From the NCBI GenBank assembly GCA_024349245.1, contig JALDNG010000026.1:1963501-2027500 (forward strand): 64,000 nucleotides of DNA. Reading direction: 5' to 3'. The stretch comes from Neodontobutis hainanensis. Taxonomy: Eukaryota; Chordata; Actinopteri; Gobiiformes; Odontobutidae. The first letter of the stretch is position 1; every line of letters starts with the position of its first letter. The translations under genes and the position numbers were made by a program. Below are positions 1 through 12,500 of the stretch, one piece after another. The notes beneath the pieces are model-generated. The model ran no database searches. It had not been told where the DNA came from and saw only the letters and a list, made by a program, of their open reading frames with translations.

Positions 1-729
1 TGAAAGGAGACACTTGTGTATTTAGGGGAGGAATGAGCAGCTCCAAGTGTTATCAAGGGATTGTTGATGCTCTGTTATTGTAGGTTCAAGAGAATAATTC
101 AAGAAGTGTTTTATCTGTAGTTTTTAGAAAACGTTAGCATGGTGTTTACGATGTGTTTTGTAGTGCTCCTGTGCCGAAGGCGGTGACGAGCAGGCCTGGG
201 TCTCGCTGGCGCTGCTCTCAAAGACCACTCACTTTGTCTGACCACAGAGACATACCAGTAGTAGAGGAGGAGGTGTGTTTGGGGGGGTATTGGGTGGGTG
301 TACACTCTCCCCTTAGCTCTGACGCATGCTAGGTGTTCTCCCCAAAATCCCCCCCACCCATCTCTATAAATGGACACTGCCGAATATATTTATAGCCCCA
401 CAGCACAAGCAAGCTCTATTTCTTAAAGACTAAGGAGGATCACTGGAGCCAGACTGAACTTTAGGGCCATTTATTCTAGACTGTTGTACGGTAATAGGAT
501 CATCAGGTAAGTGGAAGAATGTTTCTTTTTTTCGGATTAATGATTCTGTACCATTGTTTGTTGACAGTATATTATTAAAGTTCCTTCTATTAGGAAAACT
601 ATTATGAAGACAATTTTGTCACACTTGTATAGATATGCTTGTTTATTACATGGATTTTGATTCCTTTGTAAAATCCCATCTCTGCATTTTTTGTATTGTA
701 AGGTATTTAAAAAAGTTTATTTGTCTTAG
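1..729 (+). promoter_or_regulatory. KLHL21: KLHL21 promoter and probable non-coding first exon
   Basis: A TATAAA box lies at 365-370 and a second AT-rich TATATTTATAG stretch at 385-395. About 110 bases downstream is a consensus donor (CAG then gtaagt, intron starting at 507). It pairs with a TTGTCTTAG acceptor ending at 729, so an untranslated exon of roughly 395-506 is spliced to the exon that carries the start codon at 762. The first 360 bases hold no gene I can recognise. The transcription start is inferred, not seen. Confidence 0.5.
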
Positions 730-761
730 GTGAAAATCCTCTGAGCAAAGTCAGAGAAGAA

Positions 762-3512
762 ATGGAAAAGCCAGTGTTGCAGACACAACCCTCCACCTTG
801 CCTTTCTTTGACACAGCCCATGCTTTCAACCTGCTGCGGGGAATCCATGAACTCCGTGCTGAGAGAAAGTTTTTTGATGTTACTTTATGTGCCGAGGGGC
901 GTGAGTTCCACTGCCACCGTACAGTGTTGGCTGCTGCCAGTATGTACTTCCGAGCGATGTTCGCCGGAACACTAAGAGAGAGCGTTATGGACCGTGTGGT
1001 TCTACATGAGGTTTCAGCTGAGCTGTTAGGCTTGCTGGTGGACTTCTGCTACACAGGACGGGTCACAGTCACTCAGGACAATGTGGACCTGCTGCTGAAG
1101 ACTGCTGACCTATTTCAGTTCCCCTCAGTCAAAGAGGCCTGTTGTGCTTTTCTGGAGCAGCGTCTGGATGTGTCCAACTGCTTAGAGATTCAGGACTTTG
1201 CAGAGGCTTATGCTTGCAGAGAGCTGGCGACAAGCGCACGTCGTTTTGTTCTGAAAAACATCATGGACCTGGCCAAAGGTACAGACTTTGTACGATTGCC
1301 CTGGAAGCGTCTCCTTGAGTTTGTATCAGACGATGAGCTGTGTGTAGACAAAGAGGAGACTGTTTATCAAATCGCAGTGCGCTGGGTGAAAGCTGATCTC
1401 CAGAGAAGACTGCACTACTGGCCCGAGCTCCTACAGCAGATTCGACTGCCATTTGTCCGGAGGTTCTTCCTGTTGGCCCATGTGGAGAGTGACCCGCTCG
1501 TCTACCTGTCACCCACCTGCCTCCGAATGGTGAATGAAGCCCGCAGCTTCCAGTCCTGCGAGTACGACCGCCACGACCGGCCCTGTCACCGCATGAGGCC
1601 ACGGCCCTCAACGGGTTTGGCTGAAATCCTTGTTGTGATTGGAGGCTGTGACCAGGACTGTGATGAACTGGTTACTGTGGACTGTTACAACCCTCAGACA
1701 GGACAGTGGCGTTACCTGGCTGAATTTCCAGACCACCTTGGAGGAGGCTACAGTATAGCTGCCCTTGGAAATGATATTTATGTCACAGGTATGCTTCTAC
1801 CGTATCATCACTGAAATTGTGTTTCTAGTGTTCAGTGCTCAGTGTGTATTATGTTTTTTATATAAAACCAAGTGGTATTTTATAATTACTTTAGATCTTA
1901 GATAATGTCCATTGCCATCTGTGTGTGTATGTCATGCAGCTACATTTGGATGTTTTTTATTACTGCTCCTTATAAAATGGCGGTCAGACTGTTTATAAAT
2001 AAATAGCTGGCTCTATGGCTCAAGGCTATATGTGTGAACAAACTGAGGTGGAACATGGTGTGCTGCCAGCCGCCTGCCTCGTTACAATAATCTTCATCAT
2101 CATTAACAACAGTCTAGGCTTACTTAAAAGACCAGTTTACCTCTGATAAGCCATCTGAGATATTTACACACAGCTTTGGAATCAAGGTCTTAGCAAGGCA
2201 CTGACAAGCAGGAATAAATTTAGCGACACAGGATATTTTCTCCAGTGACAGAATTACCAGTAAAAGCAGCAGTGTTGTGTAATACCGACTTGCAGATTGG
2301 TTTTGATTGACTCATAGCCTCAACTAAGTTTAGCAATTTCATAATGATGTGTTTTTATTATAAATTCAAGAAGCAACAACTCAGAAGTTCTGTTTGTGTG
2401 CATATCTGTCTTCTAGGTGGCTCCGATGGCTCACGCCTCTACGACGGCGTGTGGCGCTACAAGTCCAGTGTCAATGAGTGGACAGAGGGGTCACCGATGC
2501 TGAAGGCACGCGAGTACCACAGTTCGTGCATTCTGAAAGGTCAGCTGTACGTGGTGGCGTCGGACAGCACCGAGCGCTACGACCATGCGCTGGACTGTTG
2601 GGAGCCCCTGCCTGCAATGCTGCACCCCATGGACAACTGCTCGACCACGACATGCAACGGGCGCCTGTATGCGATAGGCTGCCTAGCTGGAGAAGATACT
2701 ATGGCCGTTCAGTGCTACGACCCCGACACTAACCGCTGGACCATAGTCAACTGTGGCCAGCTGCCCCCGTGGTCCTTTACTCCCAAAACTGTTACGCTGA
2801 GTGGCCTCATTTATTTTGTCAGGTGAGGAAGTGTAGTCAACCACAACCTTTTAATGACAGCACACATCATTTTAAGGCAACAAATAAATGAGCTTTCTTT
2901 GTACATTAAGAGACCATTTTCTTTAGGTACAGGATACACAAAGTAGAACACTACAATAGTCAATAAAGCCAGAATGGACGCATGACTGTTTTGGCTTGAT
3001 TTTTTTGTGTTTCTATTTTTAGGGATGACTCAGCTGAGGTGGATGTTTATAACCCTCAAAAGAACGAGTGGGACAAAGTTAGTCCAATGACCCAGGTTTG
3101 TTTTAACATGTACATCTGCCATTATGTTTTGTTTTTTAAAAGTCTCTCTACTGAACAATTTTTTCTTCACGTGCGTGTTCAGGTCCACGTTGGCGGCAGC
3201 GTGGCAGTGCTGGGCGGTAAACTTTACGTGTCCGGGGGCTATGACAATACATTCGAGCTGTCCGACGTGGTGGAAGCTTACGATCCCACTACACACACTT
3301 GGAGCGTAGCAGGACGACTACCTCAGCGCACCTTCTGGCACGGTAGCGTCAGCATATTCCGCCAGTTTATGCCATTGGTGTCCAGTGTATTCGAACCAAT
3401 TGAAGCGCCAGATTCGAATGCCATTCAGCTGCACCGGCACCATCGACAACAAGTGGTTCAAAACAATCTCAACAATCTGAACCAAAACCAGGACGTGAAC
3501 CCAGCACACTGA
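762..3512 (+). CDS. KLHL21: Kelch-like protein 21 (CUL3 E3 ligase adaptor), four coding exons
   Basis: Coding exons read as 762-1788, 2417-2822, 3023-3095 and 3183-3512. All have GT-AG borders and keep frame, giving about 611 residues (human about 597). Residues about 25-135 form a BTB domain, with the motif FFDVTLCAEGREFHCHRTVL. Residues about 140-245 form the BACK domain. From about residue 285, six kelch blades follow, with GG and Y/W signatures such as LYVSGGYDN. KLHL21 is known as a substrate adaptor of CUL3 that targets Aurora B to the midzone for cytokinesis; that role is family knowledge. The ATG at 762 precedes the BTB with no earlier in-frame option of note. The second kelch blade is interrupted by the first intron. 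The synteny with ZBTB48 and NOL9 supports KLHL21 over other KLHL paralogues. Confidence 0.93.
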
Positions 3513-4732
3513 CTTTAGTCAATATCCAAGTGACATTTTAGTTTGCTCTCCATTATTGTGTCAACGGGAATGTCATCGCAATGCTAAAGCTTTAATCATC
3601 TGAAGAAAAAATACTTTGTGACTGAGCATGCATGTAATGATCTGAGCTCTTTCTAATCAACTTGACTGCCAAGCTGTTATATACTGGATTCTTTCACATT
3701 ATACATTTATATAGAATTTGGACGATTATCTATTTACATTCCAAAAACATCTGTGATATTACGCACTAAGCAGACAGCTGGCCTAATTGAACCTCATTGG
3801 ATTTATGAAGAGCAGACATTTACCAGGTGTGCTGAGTCATTATGTTCTAATTTCAGGATGGCTATGTGTGGTATTTACTTCCCTAGGTAGTGATAATTAG
3901 GCTGCACAGCATCTGTGTGTTTCACTTCTCATTGCTTTAGTTTATCCGCTTTAATCACCAGTAATCTGCATGAAGTTATTTTTCTAGTTTTTTACAGTGA
4001 GTGTTTTACAATTTTCTTATTTATAGATACATTTGTGTCCTGTGTTGTTCCTGCTAGTGTTGTGGATACTTGTTATAGGTTTGCATTTACAACTGGAAGT
4101 ACGAGACAATCTCAGCTCTAATGTTACCCTATTTTTGCTGACTGAAATTGTATTTTTGATTCTGTGGTAATATCAATGCAGCTTGTTGCAGTTTGTGAAT
4201 ACATTATGTATTTGTGCTGTGTATTGTAACAGCAATGTTTACATGTGGTTGTCAAGAATCAAACTGCGAGTGTGCTGCTGAGTGACTTTTGATAAGCTGT
4301 TTGCAGATCGGTTGTGTTACTGTGTAGCCACAATGATCAGCAGTCGAAGGCGATACATGCAGTGAATTAATTTGTAATAATACTATAATGATGCTAAATA
4401 TAAAGCTTATGTTTTGTAAAACTGTAAAAGATGTGTTGTTTTATTTGCCGTAGAGCTTGGGTTTTGGGTCTGCAGTAAAAACACCTTCATTTAAATTAAT
4501 CGCAAGGTCAAGCTGCTGGAGGGCAATCATAAAATCAGGGTTGGTCAAACAAATGCTCACATTCAAGCTTTCCTTAAAAGCAGAAAGTTATTTACAGCAG
4601 CATTTATAGTTCTTGGGCATTACAGCAGACAGATTTTCTCCCGCTTCACTATTATTTTTAATCATCTTTTACATTTAATAACTCTAAAAGCATCTTCCAG
4701 CCCTCAGGTTTTGCTGTCATCATCTTTATTTC
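3513..4732. other. Convergent 3' region between KLHL21 and ZBTB48
   Basis: AT-rich sequence with no coding signal. It should hold the KLHL21 3' UTR, running rightwards, and the short end of ZBTB48 coming from the right. I see no canonical AATAAA for KLHL21 here; a variant such as the AATATAAA-like stretch near 4395-4403 may serve. A minus-strand AATAAA at 4440-4445 is a second possible end for ZBTB48. Confidence 0.55.
4725..4730 (-). promoter_or_regulatory. ZBTB48: Candidate ZBTB48 poly(A) signal two bases after the stop
   Basis: The minus strand reads AATAAA only two bases beyond the TAG stop at 4733-4735. If used, the 3' UTR would be only about 20-30 bases. The alternative minus-strand AATAAA at 4440-4445 would give a 3' UTR of about 300 bases. 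Confidence 0.4.
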
Positions 4733-7588
4733 CTAAATATCCACTGTCAACTCATATGCCTCTGGGTCCATTTGCTCTTCCTCTTCACGTAAGACTTCTG
4801 GCACTGCAAAACTCTCCTCTTCTCCCACGTTGTTGTCGGATGCCTTTTCCTGCCTCACTGCATTATTCGAGTCGATTTCCACACTCACTATGTCACTTGA
4901 ACAGAGACTTGTTTCACTTTCGGAGTTGGTGTTGTCTTCGTCAGTGTCGGGTGGGGGGACAACATTCTTCTTTTTTTTTTTGGTGTTAAGCGATGCCTCA
5001 ACTATTTTACCTGATGTATTTTCGACTAACGCTTCATCCAACTCATCCACTATTATATTTCGAATTTTCCGTTGTTTAGGGTTGTAGTTTTCTGTGCGCT
5101 TGTGCACTAAAGCATGACGGCGCAAGTGGGCCTGGAAAAGATATAAACATCACACTGTAATATGAGTGAGTAGGAAAAAAAAAAACGGTACTCAAGTGTC
5201 AAAACGTACTTGTCGTGTGAACTTGTAACCACAGTCTGTGCATTCAAACTTCCTCATGCCCTTGTGCCGATTCAAATGGACACGTAGCTGTTCGCGTGCT
5301 AATGGCAGCAGAAAATAATTATTCTTGTTGTAACTGTATTTTACAATAATACCAAATATAATATAGAATAGCTTACCTTTAAAAGTTTTACCACATATGT
5401 GACAGGAGTGTGGGCGGCCCTCCTGGTGTTTGCTGGCGATGTGACGGACAAGAGCGCCTTTCTCAGTGAAACGCTGTTCACAGAACTCACAGCTGAATGG
5501 CCGCTCTCCTGTGTGGGTCCGGTTGTGTTTATCCAAAGTCCCTAGGCAATCCCCAAACCAAAAGCAATCCTCAAATAAGTAACATCCTCTTGAAAAAGAT
5601 ACACTGCATGTACTTGAACAGAGCCTTACCTTGTGTCCGGAAGGTTTTGCCACATAGATGACACTGGTAAGGCCTCTCACCAGAGTGTACGAGCATGTGC
5701 ATGTTGAGATTGTTCTTCTGAGTGAATGCATGGCCACATATTTTGCACACAAAAGGCCGGTCATGTCTGCGATAAAGACAAAGTTCACACTACATTCTGG
5801 ATATCTTTTAAGTTTTTGAAGTGATGCAGTACCTGTGGATGGCTTTAATATGCATCTTAAGACCGTTTCGGCTCGATGCTCGGTGGCCACATTCCTCACA
5901 CACAAATGGTTTTTCACCCCGATGTTTGGCTGCTTCATGAATACGCAGCTCTGTCCGGGTCATGAAAGATTTATCGCACTGAGAACACTACAAAAAAGAG
6001 CAGAGAAATTAGCTATACATATACAATAATATAAACTGCCAACAGAGTACATACCGCATGGGGTTTCGGAAAACCATGGAGCTTCATCATGTGATAGGTC
6101 AAGTGTTTCTTCTGCATAAATTGCTCAGGACACATAGAACACTGCAATTATACCATTTGTTTAAAATAATTTTAAACAATACTTTTAATGGATGTGTTTT
6201 GCTGTCTGTACCTTGTTGGGCATGTCTCCAGTGTGTGAAACCATGTGTATACGTAACTGCACTTTTCTAGGAAACGTTAAAGAGCAGGTCTGGCATGTGT
6301 GTGCCTGTCATTTAAACACATTTTTAATTCAACACAAACTCAGCTTTGTCTCACTGCTGTAAAAGACGTATTGATTTTGGTTTTTTTTCACTCACTTGTT
6401 GTTGTATTGCGCAGTTTCTGGCCTCATGTTCCAGAAGATTCTCCTTCCTAAAGTATCTCTTTCCACATGTAAGGCAGACAAATGGCTTCTCTCCTGTGTG
6501 GCGCCTTTGGAAAAATTACATTAGAAACTAATTTTTTTTAACAGTAATAATAAATTAAAATAAAATCATTATCTGCTATACCTGTTGTGGACTTTTAGGT
6601 AGTATTTGCTCTTGAAGGTTTTGTTACAAGTGGGACAATGCACTCCTCCAGTCTCACCATTCTCCTTTTGGACAGCTTTACCCTGGCCCTTAGTCTTTGT
6701 CTCCTCTGCTGTCTCAGGCTCATAGTCATGACCCCATGAATCAAGAGAGGTTTCATTGAGATCCTCAAATTCCTGGCCATCTTCATTATCTTCATCTTGT
6801 TCATTGGTTGCAGTGTCATTTGTGTCCTACATATAAAAAGCATGGGAGTAATATTGTAAAGAAAATGCAGTGTCATGTACACTTTAAGCCATGTTCTATT
6901 GTACCTCACATTCACCAGCTGGATGATCTGGGTTTATGCTCTTCACATTAACACTGTCTTTTTCCATAAAAATTAGCATGTTGCTGTTTTGGTCTTTTGT
7001 AGGCGCTGTATAATCTCTGTTACTGCTCCCTTGGGTGACCAGACGTCTGGGGCAGTTGACAACACGACCAGAACGAGTTGTAGTAGCAACTGTGTAATTA
7101 TTGTCCACTGCAGAATCAAAGCTGGATTCATCTTTTTTGGCTGCAGACAGGTTCTCCGTGACTAAAGAGTCGATGGTTGTGAGTGATGGGGATTTTTTCG
7201 GCCTTCCTCTTTTGCGTTTCAAAGGCAATATATCTTCAGACGGTCTGCTGAACTGTTGGCACAGAGCGAGGACTTCTGGTACACAGAGACTGTTGGCTGC
7301 CAGCTGTATCTTATCAAAGTTGTCAGAGTCCAACTGGAGCTCTCCTGTGTAAATGAAGTTCAGCAGCAGCTCCAAACCGTCATCAGGACATTCTTTTAAA
7401 GTGATTACAGTGTTTTGTGAATTAGGCATGTCCTGGAATATCTCGCTGAAGCAGGCAAGGATGTTCCTGTGGGCCAATCGGACCGGCCCTTCACCCACAC
7501 TCAGGACTGCATCACACAGCTTCCCCACTGCCCTCTGTTGGTTCAGGCTGGACAGGATGCGTTTTGCATGGCTCTCCGCAGCAGACAT
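4733..7588 (-). CDS. ZBTB48: Zinc finger and BTB protein 48 (TZAP/HKR3), ten coding exons
   Basis: Minus-strand coding exons: 7588-6905, 6826-6582, 6504-6396, 6304-6212, 6141-6055, 5987-5833, 5766-5630, 5541-5377, 5298-5210 and 5131-4733. They are frame-consistent and give about 720 residues (human 688). Residues about 10-112 are a BTB domain. KRKRGRPKK at 124-132 is an AT-hook-like basic stretch. An acidic linker precedes exactly eleven zinc fingers at about 292-598. The second finger ends in Cys (C2HC). The sixth, CEECGHRASSRNGLKMH, lacks the usual Phe. The last finger is followed by KRTENYNPKQRKIRN, matching the carboxy-terminal arm known to help TZAP read TTAGGG repeats, then an acidic tail. 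TZAP trims long telomeres and also acts as a transcription factor (family knowledge). Nearly every finger has its own exon. The gene runs head to head with NOL9. Confidence 0.93.
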
Positions 7589-9501
7589 TCTTCAGATTTA
7601 ACTATCAATTAAATACAATGTTACTTTAATTTCTTGTTTCTTATAAATTATGGTTTTAATATTACATGACATCAAGATGTCTAAATAACATATAATGATA
7701 TAGCACAAAGAGTGACAAAGAGTTTAAACTCTGTAAGCCAAACTAAACTCTTTGCAAAATTTTACTCAGCCCATACTACACCGGATTTCCAAGTAAAGAT
7801 TCTAAAACAAACCTGACATTGTGACCTATCCTTTTCAATTATGAGTTCTGACCAATAAGGACATGCCAAACCTAGGCTTACTTCTTCTCAAGTTTGAATT
7901 TCCTGTCACCTTTCCATTTTAGGAGGAGTAGAATCAAAGGATCTTTCAGTGTATTTCAGTCCCATTCTCTCCTTTACATTCTAATGCGAAATATTTGTTT
8001 TCATAGCTTTGGAAGTAATGCAAGTAGTTCAATAATTTATTTTATTTTTATAGTGATAACTCTTTTATTTGTGCTTTTAACCTATCACTCTTCTTTTTGT
8101 AAAGCTCTTAGAATTGCTGTATGAATGAACTGTTCTACACAAATAAACGTGCCTTGCCACTACATGCATGATGAAATACAAACAATGGAAGTTGTGTTGC
8201 ATGTACATTGACCTCAACACTGTTTTAAAGAGCCATAGGATCAGAATATTTTGTGAGTATTCATTTGTTTATCTATGAAAATCCTGCATATTACCTTTAA
8301 AACCCTACATAGTACAGACGCTAGGCAAAAACAATCTAAGGTTCTTGATGTAATTATTACCAGTGTATTTGTATCAGTACATTCCTACAAATAAATGCAT
8401 GCATTATAGATGAAACTAATCAGTCTATTTTGTGTACATGCTTTTGCATTGTCCCGACACCACCACAGCATATAATTTATACTTTTTCATATTTAAACCC
8501 CTAGCTACGCACCTCGACGTTTACTCCGTGAGACACATCTTTTAAGACGCTCCCTTAGCACCCGGTCTCTGCAGCTAAAGACGCGCTGTTGTCAGATAAA
8601 TGCCAATTTATTTCTTAAATCCACAAGATACAATATCCGTGTGAAATTTGGTATAAGTACGCCGAATAATGAAAACTAGCGAGATGCTCAATCGTTTTTG
8701 AAGCTTAACTAGGCCCCAAAAAGTGCTAAAGGAAAAGGATGTGACGTTATATGTGCGACTGAACTCCGCGAAAGATACTTGTTGTTCTTTATAAAAAATA
8801 TAGACACAAACTATAAAAGAAATATTGATGCTTGTGTCTTATTGATAAAAGTCGGATTTATTATGTTAACTTATACAAACAAAATACCATAGGTAAGTCA
8901 CGAATAAAGTTAAACGTCGTTATTTGGCGAGAAGAACACTCCGAGCAAACCAATGATTGGCCACCCATTAAACAACCGAAGTGTGTTTGTGCCTCACACA
9001 TGTAGCTAAGCTAGCCGTCAGCGCTGCATTCAAGGCAGCGCTTATGTATCTTCTGTTGTCTATAGCACGTTTGTTATGTGGTCCTTTTAAAAAGTAATTA
9101 CTCGTATCTTTAGGCTTTCGCTGATTTCTAACAGCTAGGTAGGTTGTTTTTATGTGACTGCAAAAGCGTTAGCTTCCTCAACATTTAGCCTTTTAGCAGT
9201 TTGTTGTTACATGTATCCTCTGTTAACGTTGTGACGAGATTATACTCTTGTTTTGAAATACTGTTACTACAAATTTTGTAATATTAAGTCATAGCCAGTT
9301 TATGATTATGTTGTCTTTTCAATTCAAAGCAAGATTATTTTAGCCGTTAGCTATTTGACTATTGGTATGAGACAAGAAATCGTGCGAATTTGACATTTAT
9401 AAATATAGTTGATGCAATTAGCTGTATCCTTCTCTTTCCAGACCACCTTCTCCCGTTTCTTTATCGCTACCTAAATGACTATACATCAATAAACATCCAC
9501 T
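7589..9501. promoter_or_regulatory. Divergent promoter region of ZBTB48 and NOL9
   Basis: No protein-coding gene lies here. Directly upstream of the ZBTB48 ATG, the minus strand has a plausible acceptor ending in ctgaag. A minus-strand donor (CGAG then gtgcgt, around 8513) would end a non-coding first exon of about 8760-8513. For NOL9, an acceptor (ctctttccag, ending 9441) precedes the ATG and a donor (CTAG then gtaggt) at 9139 could end a non-coding exon from about 9000. Paired CCAAT boxes sit between. TAS1R1, found at this place in mammals, is absent. Confidence 0.55.
8950..8960. promoter_or_regulatory. Inverted pair of CCAAT boxes
   Basis: CCAAT at 8950-8954 is followed one base later by ATTGG at 8956-8960, so the NF-Y motif is present on both strands. 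This is common in divergent housekeeping promoters. Its position between the two inferred start regions fits a shared ZBTB48/NOL9 promoter. Confidence 0.45.
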
Positions 9502-12500
9502 ATGAAGGTAAAAAGGACCACACAAGTGAAGGGACATGTCAAATCTCAGAAGTGGAAGGACGCTAGAACTAAACGGTGCAGACCAGCAGTCAGTTCATCT
9601 GACCTCAACTCAAGTCCAGCCATGGCCCGGCTGATTAATGAACATCAGACAATAATGAAGAAAAAAGCTAGCATCAAAAGATTAGAGACTAAACCAAAGC
9701 CAGTCTCTGACTCCAAGAAGAACAAGACTAAAATAGCCAATGGGAGTTCTTCCTTTCTCATGGAAGAAACAGAGGACACACAGCACAAAAACATTTCTGA
9801 GTCTCTGTACGAAAACTGTGTAGAGACAATAGATAAACAGTTTCTCAAGCCTGGCAGGCTGGAAGGAAAGGCTCTCCACTACTGTGCCATTAGGGACGAT
9901 AAGAAAAATCATGCTGTAGTTGTTATGCAGACCGATCAGGTATGCCACACAATAAATCTTAAACATGCAGCCTCACCCTTGCATTTCTTAATGTGCTCTT
10001 GTTAATCTCCAGACCCTGTGTTTCCGCGGAAAGTGTTTTCTGACTTGTCTTTATGGCCGCGTAGAAGTAATGGGCTTCACCATTGAAGAAGGTCAACAGC
10101 CATATCCCCTGTTCTCCCCTGCTTCACACTGTCCTCTTACAATAAGAGCTCTGGAAACAGAAAACACTCACTCCGGAGATGACACAGCTGAGCTTTCAGA
10201 CATCCTCAGGGATTATCTAACATCAGGTAACCACAATGAGCTCTGAATTTGTACTCAATTTAAATCATGGTGTTATAGTTTTATAGAGGATGATGGATTA
10301 TTTTCTTTCTAAATTAATTTGCATACATATTTTAAAGCATCAAGAAAGAGGCTGGTTGGAAAGGTGGTTCGAAACTCATCCGTAGTTTTACTGGAGCCCA
10401 TGGAAACAACGCTGACTCGGTTTCTGTCAAGCTTCCCAGATCTCAGTCAATTATTCAGCCCTCCTATGGTAAACTGAATTGAATAAGGACTTCTATAATC
10501 TTTAACACAAAGTACAAAGTCAGTTTTAACTTTTTGATTTTTGCTCTGCAGAATGAACTTCTGTCAGCTGTTCTTGACACGCCACTTAATGGTCTGGGTA
10601 TAATTCCACTTGCAAGCAACATTGAGGGAATACAAGCCTCAAAAAACCTCACAGATGCCTTAAATACACTTGTTGATGCTTGCAAAGGTACACCAATAGC
10701 ATGAGAAAGTTTTATAGAATCCTTTTTGACAGTGCTTGAGTGCTATTTAATTAATTCTTAACAGGAGACATGGACGGCTGTGCCGTTATTCTTGTTTGTG
10801 GAGCAAAGAATGTGGGGAAGTCAACGTTTATTAGAATTCTCATCAATACATTACTAAATCAGTAAGTTCCCATAAGACACATTATTATTTCTGTATGGGC
10901 ATTAATAATACATAATATGTCTGTTTGCAGCACTGGGAGTGTAGAATATTTGGAAGGGGACCTTGGACAAACAGAATTTACACCTTCTGGTTGCCTTTCT
11001 TTATCTACTGTAAGAGAACCACTTTTAGGTATGTTGAATCCTTGTATTTTAATATACATGTTTTTCATGTTCGTGTAGTTCAAGATTCAAGAGTTTTATT
11101 TGTCACATACACAGTTATATACAGAATATATAACCGGCAGTGAAATGAAACGGGCCCGCTCCATGGACAGTGCAAATTAAGTTACAAAAAATGTCAAATT
11201 TAAAAACTTAAAAAAATGTACAAAAAGAAAACACGAGGAAGTTAACTGTATACTTAAAAAAGTGAAATGAAAAAAAGAAATGAACAAAGAAGAATAATGT
11301 GCACACAGGTTTACAACAGGTTTTTACACAGTAACAACAAGACCAGAAAGTGCAGTGCAATATCTGTGTCTGCTTAATGTCTGTTTATTTTAACTGTCTC
11401 CTGTTTTGCTGATTTCTTTAGTTCTAATTATTAAATACAACATTACGTGACATGCTCAACATTATAAGAAACTTTCCCATCTCCAGCTAATACATGGTTG
11501 TCTTTCAGGTCCTCCATTCACACATCAGCGGCCACCAGAGCACACGATCTACTATGGGCAGGCATCATGTGAGTCAGACTTGGAGCGCTACCTGGAAGCC
11601 CTTAAGTCCCTGTGGCACAGACGACCCCAAAGCAGAGAGACTCCTGTTATTATCAACACCATGGGCTGGGTCAAAGGTCTGTTGAGGTCATCTAACAACA
11701 GCATATAGATGTACATTATATTTTGTCTATGCCATTGTGTAAATATGTATTGGTATTTGCTGTGTGCAGGATTTGGATTCCAGTTGCTAGTGGACATGAT
11801 TCGCTTTTTCCCAGTGTCACATGTTGTCCAACTTGGTTATGGGGGGTCCAATCAGTGTTCTTCCCTCACTCCAGAATTTCTAAGAATGGCACATGGATGC
11901 CAGACACACCCACCTGCCCAGACTGCGCTTGATGAGTTTACAGAGAGCCACAATCCTCCCAGAAGCTATGTCCATCTTTCTGTACAGTCCGAGTTTCTAG
12001 GAGTGGGAACTCAAGGCAAAGCGTAAGCACACCTGTTTGTCATTTTCCGATGTTAACACATTGACTCATTTGTTTATGGCCCCATTCATACCTGACATTA
12101 TAATGTATCTTGAATTCATTCATTAATGCCAAGTGTAATTGCACACAATATGTCTTAAATCTTTAGATATCAGACCAAAAAGAGTATTTTTTACAATGAT
12201 AAAACATTAGAATCAGTGGCATGTGATTATTCACATATTAACAGGCCAAGGACATGGTGCCAAGGGAAGAGCTTTAGTATTGTATGTGAAAGTCTGGAGT
12301 GACAGTGAAAAATGTGGTGCAGGATATGAAAGTAGTAAGACAGTAACGGAGGAGTTCACAGTGAAGGTGGGACTGCATTAGGGTCGGCTTTGAGACCCAC
12401 CCTTCTTGTTTGCTATGGGAATTCACAGGTTGACAGATAAGGATAGTATGTTTGCGGACAACATTGTGATCTAGTAAGAGCACGGAACAGGTGGTGGAAA

